Shown here: in pieces, positions 8,499-17,358 of the stretch
Position numbering within the stretch: position 1 is the first letter of the stretch
Layout: each line of letters starts with the position of its first letter
From: Bacillus rubiinfantis
Lineage (GTDB): Bacteria > Bacillota > Bacilli > Bacillales > Cytobacillaceae
Direction: 5' to 3'
Assembly (NCBI GenBank): GCA_000752035.1
Contig: CCFE01000023.1
Coordinates: forward strand, 176,674-240,673
DNA: 64,000 bases
Notes under the pieces: model-generated
What the model was told of the DNA's origin: nothing
What the model saw: the letters and a program-made list of their open reading frames with translations, nothing else
Database searches by the model: none
Position numbers and translations under genes: made by a program

Positions 8499-9599
8499 TC
8501 ATTCGATTAATCCTGTGTCAGTAATATCCACTTTTGCTTGTACAACAAAGTCGATTTGCGGATAAATCCGTTTCCAGTTGGCCCAGTCATTTTGTTGAAA
8601 ACGATGGGCTCGATAGTTTAAGCCAAAGCCAATAGGATCCACTTCAGCGTCTCTTAGTTTTTCTAAGACATGCTTAAATTCCTTGCTTAATGTCGTTTCC
8701 GCTACTTTCTCATATTTTTGTAATTGGCTGTTATCAACACGATGATCGGCCTCCTCCAATCGCCCCTTCACCGATATATTCATTTTAATATACGGTTTTT
8801 TGCCTTTCCGGGAAATTAGTTTGTATTTAGCTTTCACCTTGTCAGTATCGACAACAATTTTGGTCTTTTCCCTAGCAATTTTTAAAGAGCTTTTTTGTTC
8901 ATTTCCACGTAAGTAATTTAGTAATTTCGTCTCTTCTGGAGCTAAGTGCAGCTTCATTTTTGTTTTATTAAAAATGCCGATAGTGTTCATTTCAAACCAT
9001 TCACTTTTCGCTTCAATAATCGGCAATACTGGGTCAATCCCGCGTTCAATCAAGCGATATTTAAAATCAAATAATAATGCAGGGATTATATATGGTGTTT
9101 CCGATCCATCCTTACCCAATGCCAAAATAAGTGCTTCGGATGGCAAAACTTCAGATTTAGGCTTTACCTTTAAAACGTCGAGAGCCTGCGGTTTGCCGAT
9201 AGCTACCCAAGCAATTTCCTGGATATCACGTCTTCTTGCAAACCAATAATAAACTCCGGCATTACCTGTTTTTTTAACCACCTTTTCACCGAGAATAATT
9301 ACTTTAGCGTGACTAAAATCAATTTCCTTATCAACCTTCGTTTTTAAAATCCTCACCGCTTCAGACATTGAGTCAGCCTCTTCGGATATGATAAAAAACT
9401 CAGAAGGCTTGTCTTTGGATGCACTTGGAACGGCAAACTTTAAACTGACTAAATACTCCTTATTGCTGTCTTCGGGAGCTAAATCAATCCCAATCGAAAC
9501 GACAAACAGACGTTTATCAATATCTTTAAAACCGCAGCCATTTATAAAGAGAAGAGCGCATACTAAAAAGCTCAGTTGAATCCTTTTAGTGATTTTCAC
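8499..9599 (-). CDS. Spore germination lipoprotein, Ger(x)C family
   Basis: This 366-residue protein is the C subunit of a GerA-type germinant receptor. It is exported and lipid-anchored on the outer face of the spore inner membrane. The N-terminus is a lipoprotein signal ending in LLFINGC (Cys22), followed by the family opening KDIDKRLFVVSIGID. The start is GTG at 9599: a GAGGAGG site lies seven bases upstream, and this start overlaps the end of the B gene by 14 bases, giving translational coupling. It is the third gene of an A-B-C operon. Expression is expected late in the forespore under sigma-G, but I could not define that promoter. Confidence 0.92.
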   Translation of the reverse strand: MKITKRIQLSFLVCALLFINGCGFKDIDKRLFVVSIGIDLAPEDSNKEYLVSLKFAVPSASKDKPSEFFIISEEADSMSEAVRILKTKVDKEIDFSHAKVIILGEKVVKKTGNAGVYYWFARRRDIQEIAWVAIGKPQALDVLKVKPKSEVLPSEALILALGKDGSETPYIIPALLFDFKYRLIERGIDPVLPIIEAKSEWFEMNTIGIFNKTKMKLHLAPEETKLLNYLRGNEQKSSLKIAREKTKIVVDTDKVKAKYKLISRKGKKPYIKMNISVKGRLEEADHRVDNSQLQKYEKVAETTLSKEFKHVLEKLRDAEVDPIGFGLNYRAHRFQQNDWANWKRIYPQIDFVVQAKVDITDTGLIE

Positions 9600-10662
9600 T
9601 TCGATGCCTCCTCGCCCAAATAAAGAAAAGCCCAACAACAATGATTTCAAAACTAAGCCGGAAAATCATCCAGTACGAGGTGATGATGTTTAATTCAACC
9701 GTATTGTAAACCAAACCTGCGATAAGAGTTATGGAAACAAAGCCTGCCAGTACTAGCCAGTCTTTTTTTCTACTTTCCTTATAAATCCCCCGAATTAATT
9801 GGAATGCAACATGCCAGTGAACGGCAATGCTCATTAAGGATATCGTCATATAAAAAGCAATAAATAAGAAGATAGCTCGCTCAATCGGACCGTACACAAG
9901 GCGAATTGAATCTGCTGTAGAAATCCATGGATATAGATACTCCTGTGCCCCATCAGCACCATGAAACCCAATCGGAACTAAAAAGGAAGTAAATAGGGTA
10001 ACGATTCCTAAACATAACACCGCGAAAAAATTTCTCAGCTTAATCTTACCTTTAAAGGTCCGATTAAAGATCATTAGATTAGCATAGCCTGAAAACACAT
10101 AGCTAGCAGCTGCAATTGCCTTCAAATTGGGCCATTCAAAAATATGTGTCCCAACCTCAAGAATAGAATCCCAAACAAGATAATCACTAGTATATGTTTT
10201 TAAGATTAGAAAGGCGATTAAGGGGAGATTTAAAAATAACACAATCTCTAGAAAATACATCACCCGCTCTGTCGGCATTGTCATAATAAACAAAGTACCA
10301 ACGAGATATATTGCGATAATTTCCAGCTTTGGTGCCTCAGGATTAATAAACCTAGTTAAAATATCAGAAAAGCCTAATAAGGTAATCAGGCCCGCTGTAA
10401 ACCAGGCCAATGGCAGAATACTCAAACAAGTATTAACTATCCATTTCTTATTCGAATTTTCCACTAGTTCAGTAAATCCTTTTCCTGGAAATCGATTGAT
10501 TGATTTTGTGAATATAATATTTAAAGCAAACCCGATTGGTATTGCAATTAAAACGCTCATCACCGCACCATTAAAGCGGTATTCAATGAGGATTTTCGGT
10601 ACAAACACAATTACATTCATAACCATGTTTAACACTACTAAATAGAGATAATAGCGATTCAT
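9586..10662 (-). CDS. Spore germination permease-like subunit, GerAB/GerKB family
   Basis: This is a 358-residue integral membrane protein with about ten hydrophobic segments, typical of the B subunit (endospore germination permease, APC superfamily fold). B subunits bind the small-molecule germinant within the spore inner membrane. The start has a strong AAGGGGGAGAGG site. It follows the A subunit by 18 bases and overlaps the C subunit. The germinant cannot be predicted from sequence alone. Confidence 0.92.
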   Translation of the reverse strand: MNRYYLYLVVLNMVMNVIVFVPKILIEYRFNGAVMSVLIAIPIGFALNIIFTKSINRFPGKGFTELVENSNKKWIVNTCLSILPLAWFTAGLITLLGFSDILTRFINPEAPKLEIIAIYLVGTLFIMTMPTERVMYFLEIVLFLNLPLIAFLILKTYTSDYLVWDSILEVGTHIFEWPNLKAIAAASYVFSGYANLMIFNRTFKGKIKLRNFFAVLCLGIVTLFTSFLVPIGFHGADGAQEYLYPWISTADSIRLVYGPIERAIFLFIAFYMTISLMSIAVHWHVAFQLIRGIYKESRKKDWLVLAGFVSITLIAGLVYNTVELNIITSYWMIFRLSFEIIVVGLFFIWARRHRSENH

Positions 10663-10680
10663 TCCTCTCCCCCTTATTGG

Positions 10681-12018
10681 CTACAAATCCCTTTGTGGCT
10701 TGCTTTGCACTAGAGATAGAAACGGCTCGCCAAAACTATCTAGTTTCACTAAATAAGCAAGTAATAAATAAAAGCCAAACACAACACCTGCAATACCAAA
10801 AAAAGTGGCCAAGCCTAGAATATAATATTTGATTACACGAAATGATAAGCTGAAAGCATTAACTGGAACTACAAAATTAGAAATCGCCACTGCAGATGTA
10901 ATAATTACCATTATGTTACTTACCAATCCGGCTTCAGTGGCTGCCTGTCCTAAAATTAAACCACCAACTGTTGTCGCCGTCGGACCGATGGCTTTGGGCA
11001 GCCGAACACTCGCTTCTGTTAATAGTTCCATCATAAATAACATTAGTAACACCTCGACAAAAGATGGATAAGGCACAAGCGACCGGCTACCAGCAATGGA
11101 TAATGCCAGCTGGACACGAAATACTTCTGGGTTGTAACTAGTAATCGCGACATAAAGTCCAGGTAATCCGACACTAATTATAAAGGCGATATAGCGGATT
11201 AACTGAAGGAAGCGGCCGACCCAGTATGTTTGGTAAATATCTTCCATTGATGCCATAAAATCCTTCATAACCGTAGGTAGAATAACGGCAAAAGGAGAAC
11301 CTGACACAAGTATGATAATTTTTCCGGTTGCTAAATTAACAGCAACACGATCCGCTCTTTCCGTTACAAGCATGAGTGGAATCAATGCTCTATTACGCTT
11401 TTTTAAACTATCAAGAAGCTGTTCCCCAGATTGAAACATATCAATTTCAACTGAAGATAAGAAATCTCTGATTCGCGTTAACGTATTAGGGTCTGCAAAC
11501 CGTGAATCGTGAAGAAGCATAACAGACGTTTTCGAAATTTTACCTACTGTTGTTTTCTCAACTTGCAGATGTTTGTCTGGATAACGGTTGCGAATCAAGC
11601 TCAAATTCGTAGGTAAGCTTTCGCTAAATCCTGATTGTGGTCCTTGAATTGTCGTTTCCACTAACGTATCTGTCACAGCGCTATTCTTGTCTAGTTTACT
11701 ATCAAATAACAGTACAACATCCTGATAGAAAATAACGGCATTTCCCTTTAAAATCGCCTCAACTGCTTTGCCTTCACTTTGATATGGTTTTATTTGTGGA
11801 TTCGAATCAAGATAATGTTTAAATTGATCGGGCTGCTGTTGTTCAAAAAAAGGCTTAAATAGTTTTTCTGACAATAGCTGCTCATCACAAACTGTTTTTA
11901 TATAGAAGATTTCCATATATTTTTCTTTTGTGTGTAATTCCTTGAAAACAACATCGGCTGCTTGGGGAATCTGCTCTCTCAGACGAACTTTAATTTGTTC
12001 CACTTCAATTGTCGGCAT
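10681..12018 (-). CDS. Spore germination receptor A subunit, GerA family
   Basis: This 445-residue protein is the A subunit of the receptor. It has a long soluble N-terminal region (about 1-255) and four to five membrane helices in the C-terminal third, with the family stretch ISVGLPGLYVAITSYNPE near the first helix. A subunits oligomerise and take part in germinant signalling and ion release. The ATG at 12018 has a GAGAGGT site. The N-terminal domain is on the short side for the family. The operon is divergent from corA. Confidence 0.93.
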   Translation of the reverse strand: MPTIEVEQIKVRLREQIPQAADVVFKELHTKEKYMEIFYIKTVCDEQLLSEKLFKPFFEQQQPDQFKHYLDSNPQIKPYQSEGKAVEAILKGNAVIFYQDVVLLFDSKLDKNSAVTDTLVETTIQGPQSGFSESLPTNLSLIRNRYPDKHLQVEKTTVGKISKTSVMLLHDSRFADPNTLTRIRDFLSSVEIDMFQSGEQLLDSLKKRNRALIPLMLVTERADRVAVNLATGKIIILVSGSPFAVILPTVMKDFMASMEDIYQTYWVGRFLQLIRYIAFIISVGLPGLYVAITSYNPEVFRVQLALSIAGSRSLVPYPSFVEVLLMLFMMELLTEASVRLPKAIGPTATTVGGLILGQAATEAGLVSNIMVIITSAVAISNFVVPVNAFSLSFRVIKYYILGLATFFGIAGVVFGFYLLLAYLVKLDSFGEPFLSLVQSKPQRDL

Positions 12019-12144
12019 GATTTCTACCTCTCGTTTAACGACTTTTCTTTCTACTCTCCCACAAGAAGTGGTATTTTATGCAAAATCCCTAGTTTACAAA
12101 AGTAATCCCGGTTCAAAACTTTTAGTCTGAGGGACAAGACTGAT

Positions 12145-12174
12145 TTGACTTCATTTCTACAAAGTTGATATGCT
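12145..12174 (+). promoter_or_regulatory. Probable sigma-A promoter of corA
   Basis: TTGACT and TATGCT are separated by 18 bases, about 32 bases upstream of the corA start. Confidence 0.5.
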
Positions 12175-12205
12175 TAGTTTAGTCAATTGAACTGGAGAGT
12201 TTTAC

Positions 12206-13156
12206 ATGATTAGAACAATTGCTGTGAAAAAAAATTATGAACTTGTACAAGATATTGAAATAGAAAAATTAATTGAAGAGGACTATCGTTGGTATTGGAT
12301 TGACTTTTTTAATCCGACAGAGGCCGAAATTGATTTCCTCCGGGAACCACTCGGCTTTCATCCATTGGCGATTGAAGATTGTATTTTTACATTACAGCGG
12401 CCTAAGCTAGACAATTATGCAGATTACTCCTTTTTTGTCACCCAAGCACTTAATCAGGAAACCATAACGCGCGAGGAAGTTGACTTTTTCTTGAGTGACC
12501 ATTATGTAATCACGTTTCATTACAAGCCGTCTCAGGAAATTAATGAAACGTGGACGCGTGTATTAGCAGCAAGCCATCTAAAAAAATGGGATCCCTCCCA
12601 TATTTTATATAGCATTATCGATAAGATGGTCGATAATTATTTCCCGCCGGTCTATCAGATTGAAGATCGCTTAAATGAGATTGATGAAAACTCGCGAAGA
12701 CGATCGATGGAGGTACTATTAGAGGATTTATTTGAGACTCGTCATGATCTATTGTCCTTGCGCCATACGATTACACCGATGCGTGACCTGATTTATCGCA
12801 TCCTCAATTCACAGCGAATGACCTACATCCATGGTAAAAAGGAATATTTTTCTGATATCCATGACCATCTGTTGAAATTAACGGAAATGATTGAAGCAAA
12901 CCGAGAGTTGACAACGGATATCCGTGACAGTTATATATCCATCAATTCTCATCAAACAAACCATGTCATGAAGGTCTTGACGGTTATAACAACCATCTTT
13001 ATGCCTTTAAGCTTTATTGCCGGATTATACGGCATGAACTTCCGCTATATGCCGGAATTACATTGGAAGTATGGCTATTTTGGCGTCCTCCTCTTTATGC
13101 TTATAGTTGGCCTGGGGATGTCGTGGTGGTTCAAAAAAAAGGGCTGGTTTCGATGA
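12206..13156 (+). CDS. corA: CorA-family magnesium transporter
   Basis: This 316-residue protein has a long cytoplasmic alpha/beta N-terminal domain and two C-terminal membrane helices. The signature YGMN lies at residues 275-278 between them, followed by the acidic periplasmic loop (MPELH). CorA forms a pentameric channel for Mg2+ and sometimes Co2+ or Ni2+. The start has GGAGAG ten bases upstream. It is a single-gene unit ending at a strong terminator. Confidence 0.93.
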   Translation: MIRTIAVKKNYELVQDIEIEKLIEEDYRWYWIDFFNPTEAEIDFLREPLGFHPLAIEDCIFTLQRPKLDNYADYSFFVTQALNQETITREEVDFFLSDHYVITFHYKPSQEINETWTRVLAASHLKKWDPSHILYSIIDKMVDNYFPPVYQIEDRLNEIDENSRRRSMEVLLEDLFETRHDLLSLRHTITPMRDLIYRILNSQRMTYIHGKKEYFSDIHDHLLKLTEMIEANRELTTDIRDSYISINSHQTNHVMKVLTVITTIFMPLSFIAGLYGMNFRYMPELHWKYGYFGVLLFMLIVGLGMSWWFKKKGWFR

Positions 13157-13162
13157 TAGAAC

Positions 13163-13190
13163 AAAAAAGTCCGGCCTACGCTGGACTTTT
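13163..13190. terminator. Bidirectional terminator between corA and the next gene
   Basis: AAAAGTCCGGC and GCTGGACTTTT form an 11-bp stem with a four-base loop. It serves corA on the plus strand and the 106-residue gene on the minus strand, whose stop codon touches it. Confidence 0.85.
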
Positions 13191-13509
13191 ACTTTGGTTC
13201 TTTCCAATTTTGATAAGACAATTTCCCGCCCGTTAAATCAATGGTATTGCGCTCTCCTTTGTAATAAGTTTTCCCTTCTCTCTCGACAATCAAATGGTCA
13301 TACGTATACACCTTCTGACCATTTGGAAGCTCGATGACGACCTTCCTCCCTTTCTCCACCTGAAGTTCCTCTATATCATTGTTTGGCTGCAAGTCATAAG
13401 AAATACGAAACAATATTGCAATAAATAAGACACAAGCAGCAATAATGAGCAAAGGCAGCTTCCAGCGAATATGGTTTGTTTTTCGTTGGAATAATTCACT
13501 TCTTGTCAT
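13189..13509 (-). CDS. Hypothetical single-pass membrane protein, 106 aa
   Basis: I do not recognise this protein. A basic N-terminal stretch (about 1-17) is followed by one membrane helix (18-36). An outside domain of about 65 residues contains VVIELPNGQKVYTYDHLI and looks like a small beta-rich domain. The topology is probably N-in, C-out. A GGGAGAGGA ribosome binding site supports the ATG. It shares the terminator with corA but nothing else nearby suggests a role. Confidence 0.72.
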   Translation of the reverse strand: MTRSELFQRKTNHIRWKLPLLIIAACVLFIAILFRISYDLQPNNDIEELQVEKGRKVVIELPNGQKVYTYDHLIVEREGKTYYKGERNTIDLTGGKLSYQNWKEPK

Positions 13510-13698
13510 ATCTTTTCCTCTCCCTGTCTTTCAAAAAGCTTGACCTATAAGCAATTGATAATTTCCTTGTAATTTTTAATTCAATCATTATCTATCCTAT
13601 GCGTAGCGAATAAAATGTTGCTATCCGATATGATTCCGAACATGAATTTTTCCCTTAGATGTATAATAGAAAGGAAACAAAGTGAAAGGAGCAAAAAA

Positions 13699-14748
13699 AT
13701 GAGCTATCCCGATAGTAATGAAACCATTTCGTTGTTAACTGAATTAGTGTCGATTCCCAGTCCAACAGGCAACACCTATGAAGTTATCAATTTTGTTGAA
13801 AAATTCCTGACAGACTTGAACGTGAAGAGCAATCGAAATCGCAAAGGCGGCCTTATTGCAACATTAGAGGGAAAGGATTCCAGCAGACATCGAATGCTGA
13901 CGGCCCATGTCGATACACTCGGTGCCATGGTGAAAGAGATCAAGCCGTGTGGCAGATTAAGACTTGATTTAATTGGCGGCTTCAGATACAACTCGATTGA
14001 AGGAGAATACTGTGAAATTGAAACGAAGACAGGAATAAAATACTCTGGAACCATTCTAATGCATCAAACATCTGTCCATGTTTATAAAGATGCCGGTAAG
14101 AAGGAACGCAATCAAGAAAATATTGAAGTCCGGATCGATGAAAAAGTACATACTTCAGAGGATGTCCGAGCGTTGGGGATAGAAGTGGGTGATTTTGTCT
14201 CATTTGACCCTCGCGTAAAAGTCACTGAGAGCGGCTACATTAAATCACGGCATCTCGATGATAAAGCAAGCGTCGCCATTTTATTACAATTGATTAAACA
14301 AATTCAAACCGAACAGCTCGTATTACCTTACACAACGCATTTCCTAATTTCCAATAACGAGGAGATTGGCTATGGAGGTAATTCTAATATTACGCCAGAA
14401 ACAGTCGAATATTTAGCGGTTGACATGGGGGCAATTGGTGACGGACAGCAATCGGATGAGTATACTGTTTCTATTTGTGTTAAGGATTCAAGCGGACCAT
14501 ATCATTATCAGTTACGGAAAAAACTCGTCCAATTGGCTGAAGAAAACAATATTGATTATAAATTAGACATCTATCCTTTTTATGGCTCTGATGCATCGGC
14601 AGCGATTCGTTCCGGAGCGGATATTATCCATGGCTTAATCGGGCCAGGAATCGATGCCTCACATGCTTTTGAGCGTACTCATCGTTTATCGATTGAAAAT
14701 ACAGCAAAGCTCCTCTATCATTACGTTCAATCGAAGCTTGCCTTATAA
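13699..14748 (+). CDS. M42-family aminopeptidase (glutamyl aminopeptidase/endoglucanase-like)
   Basis: This 349-residue protein is a dinuclear zinc aminopeptidase of the M42 tetrahedral-complex family. Metal and catalytic motifs are visible in order: TAHVDTLG (His and Asp), SRHLDDKAS (bridging Asp), NNEEIGYGG (catalytic Glu pair), VDMGAIGDG and DASHAFERTH (final His). It is close in style to Bacillus YsdC/YtoP/YhfE proteins, which are often misnamed endoglucanases. The ATG at 13699 has a GAAAGGAGC site; in-frame upstream ATGs lack one. Confidence 0.9.
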   Translation: MSYPDSNETISLLTELVSIPSPTGNTYEVINFVEKFLTDLNVKSNRNRKGGLIATLEGKDSSRHRMLTAHVDTLGAMVKEIKPCGRLRLDLIGGFRYNSIEGEYCEIETKTGIKYSGTILMHQTSVHVYKDAGKKERNQENIEVRIDEKVHTSEDVRALGIEVGDFVSFDPRVKVTESGYIKSRHLDDKASVAILLQLIKQIQTEQLVLPYTTHFLISNNEEIGYGGNSNITPETVEYLAVDMGAIGDGQQSDEYTVSICVKDSSGPYHYQLRKKLVQLAEENNIDYKLDIYPFYGSDASAAIRSGADIIHGLIGPGIDASHAFERTHRLSIENTAKLLYHYVQSKLAL

Positions 14749-14767
14749 GAAAAGGGCGGGGTATAAT
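14738..14767 (+). promoter_or_regulatory. Probable sigma-A promoter of tatA
   Basis: TTGCCT overlaps the end of the M42 gene and is followed after 18 bases by a perfect TATAAT (14762-14767), 37 bases before the tatA start. Confidence 0.55.
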
Positions 14768-14803
14768 ACTAGTGCTGGGAAAACGCTTCTAGGAGATGAA
14801 ACG

Positions 14804-15007
14804 ATGCTTTCTAATATTGGTGTACCAGGACTGATTTTGATTTTAGTGCTTGCACTGATTGTCTTCGGTCCAAATAAACTTCCGGAAATTGGCCGAGCCT
14901 TTGGAAAATCCATCCGTGAATTTAAACAAGCCACAGATGGCATTACAAATGAGATTAAAGAAGAATTTAAAGATGAGATTACTGATGTAAAAAAATTAAC
15001 TAAATAG
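14804..15007 (+). CDS. tatA: Twin-arginine translocase subunit TatA
   Basis: This 67-residue protein has the canonical TatA layout: one short N-terminal membrane helix (about 6-22), the FGPNKLPEIGRAFGKSIREFK hinge and amphipathic helix (given here only in outline, residues 23-43), and an acidic C-terminus. TatA oligomers form the pore for folded-protein export. An AGGAGATGA site precedes the ATG. No tatC or tatB is adjacent, so it is either an orphan TatA or its partner lies elsewhere. Confidence 0.93.
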   Translation: MLSNIGVPGLILILVLALIVFGPNKLPEIGRAFGKSIREFKQATDGITNEIKEEFKDEITDVKKLTK

Positions 15008-15012
15008 AAAAT

Positions 15013-15047
15013 GAACATCCCCGGAGATTTTTCCGAGGATGTTTTTG
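15013..15047 (+). terminator. Terminator of tatA
   Basis: GAACATCC and GGATGTTT form the stem, extended by CCGG/CCG pairing inside, followed by a T run. Confidence 0.8.
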
Positions 15048-15048
15048 T

Positions 15049-15174
15049 TTACCTTCTCGATTTATCTGCCATTGTTTGAAATTGCTCCATTAATTTCTTT
15101 CGTGATTTTTCATTACGAAGCAGATAAGCTGCTCCTAAAGCGACGGTTGTCATCATTAACCCCTTTCGAACCAT
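15049..15174 (-). CDS. Small membrane-associated protein, 41 aa
   Basis: This short gene has a perfect AAAGGAGG ribosome binding site before the ATG at 15174. The product is 41 residues: MVRKGLMMTT start, a hydrophobic stretch (about 6-19) containing TTVALGAAYLL, and then a strongly basic amphipathic tail (RNEKSRKKLMEQF). It may be a small membrane anchor or membrane-surface peptide, similar in style to YtxH-like small proteins of spore formers. No function is assigned. It lies back to back against tatA with a shared terminator region. Confidence 0.7.
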   Translation of the reverse strand: MVRKGLMMTTVALGAAYLLRNEKSRKKLMEQFQTMADKSRR

Positions 15175-15257
15175 TCTAAAGCTCCTCCTTTGTTTCGTTT
15201 CTTTTTTACATTTCCCTCTTTTGAGGAGTTTTACATTGTTATGATTTCCCTTTTATG

Positions 15258-15776
15258 TTACTTAAGTTGCTTCTCTATCTTTTTATTATGTTCCTTTTGA
15301 AGAGTTAACAATTGATCTAGATGTTTAATCACTTGCGCATTGTTTTTGTTATTAATAGCTTCCTCTAGTTCACGATAGGTTGTCCAAAAGACAGAGCGTT
15401 TTTCTCCGTGAAGTTTCTTTATAAATTCATCCTTTGTAATTTTCCCTTCATCTAGCTGCGTTATTAGTTTGTTGAATTCGTCTTTTTTTGCCTTTTTCCA
15501 TTGCTCTCTTTTTTCTTTATTTTTCTCGCTCATCCACTGGGAACGCAGCCTTTTCTTTTCAGCGATGACTTTTGTCCATTCTTCTTTTTTATCTGGGGTA
15601 TATTGATTTACCCAACCCAGTATTTTTTGCTCCGTTTCTAGTTCTTTTTGCTTCCAATTTTCATGTTTGTGATGGTGATGGTGTCTTTCAGGATTTAATC
15701 CCCTTTCATGTGCTTGTACAAACCCTTGCAGACTGAATATTAAACTTAATGCGATCATAAAAACCTTTACCTTCAT
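15258..15776 (-). CDS. Secreted His-rich, highly charged protein, 172 aa
   Basis: The start at 15776 is preceded by GGAAGGTGAG; an ATG 15 bases upstream overlaps that site and is not used. A signal peptide (about 1-22, ending VQA) is followed by an HERGLNPE segment and a run of five histidines. The remaining 130 residues are Lys/Glu-rich helix with repeated EKREQWKKAKKDE-type heptads, probably a coiled coil. The His cluster could bind metal. I do not recognise a named family; it is probably an extracytoplasmic helical protein. Confidence 0.75.
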   Translation of the reverse strand: MKVKVFMIALSLIFSLQGFVQAHERGLNPERHHHHHKHENWKQKELETEQKILGWVNQYTPDKKEEWTKVIAEKKRLRSQWMSEKNKEKREQWKKAKKDEFNKLITQLDEGKITKDEFIKKLHGEKRSVFWTTYRELEEAINNKNNAQVIKHLDQLLTLQKEHNKKIEKQLK

Positions 15777-15879
15777 TTTCTCACCTTCCAATTATTATTA
15801 ATAAAGCGTTATCACCCTTATTTTTCCATTAATACGCAAAATAATTACTGATTTAGACAAAAAATTCATTATAAAAGTC

Positions 15880-15908
15880 TTGTGAAAATATACTGGTTAG
15901 CTTATCAT
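15880..15908 (+). promoter_or_regulatory. Possible sigma-A promoter of ndh
   Basis: TTGTGA and TATCAT are separated by 17 bases. The first Rex box begins 15 bases downstream, placing it over the start of transcription. Confidence 0.45.
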
Positions 15909-15922
15909 AAAAATAGTTAGTG

Positions 15923-15942
15923 ATTGTGAAAGATTTCACAAT
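15923..15942. promoter_or_regulatory. Rex box 1 upstream of ndh
   Basis: This is a perfect 9+2+9 inverted repeat, ATTGTGAAA-GA-TTTCACAAT. It matches the TTGTGAA-N4-TTCACAA consensus for Rex, the NADH/NAD+ sensing repressor of Gram-positive bacteria. Confidence 0.85.
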
Positions 15943-15976
15943 TAAGGGTGGTAAGCCCTATTTTAAAAAGTCATTA

Positions 15977-15992
15977 TGTGAAATGTTTCACA
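15977..15992. promoter_or_regulatory. Rex box 2 upstream of ndh
   Basis: This is a perfect inverted repeat, TGTGAAA-TG-TTTCACA, 54 bases (about five helical turns) downstream of box 1. Paired Rex boxes at about this spacing permit cooperative repression. Confidence 0.82.
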
Positions 15993-16028
15993 ATATATTA
16001 CACCTTTTGATTAGGAGTGTCATGTAAA

Positions 16029-17252
16029 ATGTCAAAAAAAAGAATTGTCATATTAGGCGCCGGTTATGGCGGGATTGTTACAAGTATTCGACTACAAAAG
16101 CTTTTACGCAATGGTGAAGCTCAGGTAACATTAATCAATAAACATGATTACCACTATATAACAACACAATTACACAAGGTAGGGGTTGCAACGGCTGCAG
16201 ATCGACAAATAGCGATGTCAATTACCGAGTTAATTGACACACAAAAAACTCGGTTTATTAAAGCTGCAGTAACAGGAGTAGATCATAACAAACAAGAAGT
16301 TACGCTCGATAATGGTGAAACAGTAGAATATGACTATTTATTAGTTTCCCTTGGGTTTGAAACACAAACCTTTGGAATTCCAGGTGTTAAAGAGCATACG
16401 TTTGAAATTCGTAGCTTTAGAAGTTCAAAAATTATCTACCATCAAATTAACAAACAGATTCAGTTATATAAACAGAATCAAGATCCTTCCCGGTTAACAT
16501 TTGTCGTGGCAGGCGGTGGGTTTACCGGTATTGAAATGCTCGGTGAGCTTGCCGACGGATTACCAAAACTATGTAAACAGCATGGTGTTCCTTATGAAAA
16601 AGTAAAAATTATTGGGATAGAAGCGGCACCTTCTGTTATACCGTTTTTCCCTGAGCAATCGATTCAATATACAACAGAAGTATTAGAAAAGAATCGGATC
16701 GAGTTAATTACGTCAACAAAGATTCTTGAATGTACAGCTGATAGTGTCCGCTTGGAAAATGGAAAAGAAATTCCTACTAAAACCATTATTTGGTCTTGTG
16801 GAGTTAAAGGAAATTCATTGGTAGAGAAATTTGGCTTCCCTATTGTAAAAGGCAAATTAGCAGTCGATGCCGACCTGCGTGTAAAAAACACAACGAATGT
16901 TTTTAGTATCGGCGACTGCTCACTATTTATGAAGGATGAAAAATCAGCATTACCGCCAACGGCACAAGTAGCCCTGCAGCAAGCAGATGTTTGTGCAAGA
17001 AATATTGTTGCGGCCCTTCGCGGTGAGAGCTTAAAAAGATTTGAATACCACCACAAGGGTTCTGTTGCATCCATCGGAACAATGGCTGCTGTTGGAAAAG
17101 TTGGTAGTGTCCGGCTGTCTGGATTAATAGGCGCCTTTATGAAACAAGTGATTGAGGCCCGCTACCTGTTTAACCTCGGAGGAATTCCGTTGATTATTAA
17201 ACAGCATTTTAATGTGAACCGTGAACCAGTAAAAATGACTGTTAAACAATAA
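16029..17252 (+). CDS. ndh: Type II NADH dehydrogenase (NDH-2)
   Basis: This 407-residue membrane-associated flavoprotein oxidises NADH and reduces menaquinone without pumping protons. The FAD Rossmann motif GAGYGG is at residues 10-15, the NADH-binding motif VAGGGFTGIE lies mid-protein, and the second FAD motif reads FSIGDCS. Its sequence is close to Bacillus Ndh (YjlD). The ATG at 16029 has TAGGAGTG nine bases upstream; a GTG at 16017 overlaps that site. Two Rex boxes precede the gene, so expression should rise when NADH accumulates. A B. subtilis-like yjlC partner is absent. Confidence 0.93.
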   Translation: MSKKRIVILGAGYGGIVTSIRLQKLLRNGEAQVTLINKHDYHYITTQLHKVGVATAADRQIAMSITELIDTQKTRFIKAAVTGVDHNKQEVTLDNGETVEYDYLLVSLGFETQTFGIPGVKEHTFEIRSFRSSKIIYHQINKQIQLYKQNQDPSRLTFVVAGGGFTGIEMLGELADGLPKLCKQHGVPYEKVKIIGIEAAPSVIPFFPEQSIQYTTEVLEKNRIELITSTKILECTADSVRLENGKEIPTKTIIWSCGVKGNSLVEKFGFPIVKGKLAVDADLRVKNTTNVFSIGDCSLFMKDEKSALPPTAQVALQQADVCARNIVAALRGESLKRFEYHHKGSVASIGTMAAVGKVGSVRLSGLIGAFMKQVIEARYLFNLGGIPLIIKQHFNVNREPVKMTVKQ

Positions 17253-17318
17253 TGGTTCATTAAATTTCTTAAACTTGTGTATCACAGCCTTATACTCTCC
17301 CCCTCTTTGTATAAGGCA

Positions 17319-17358
17319 AAAAAACAAGCCCTTTTCGAATTTGAAAAGGGCTTGTTTT
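17319..17358. terminator. Bidirectional terminator between ndh and ABC permease
   Basis: AACAAGCCCTTTTC and GAAAAGGGCTTGTT form a 14-bp perfect stem with A-rich and T-rich flanks. The genes on both sides converge on it. Confidence 0.9.

Noticed and set aside
12019..12120. Sigma-G promoter of the germination operon
   Set aside because: A TGTAAA and CATAAAA pair is present, but the spacing is too short for sigma-G, so it is not listed as a feature.
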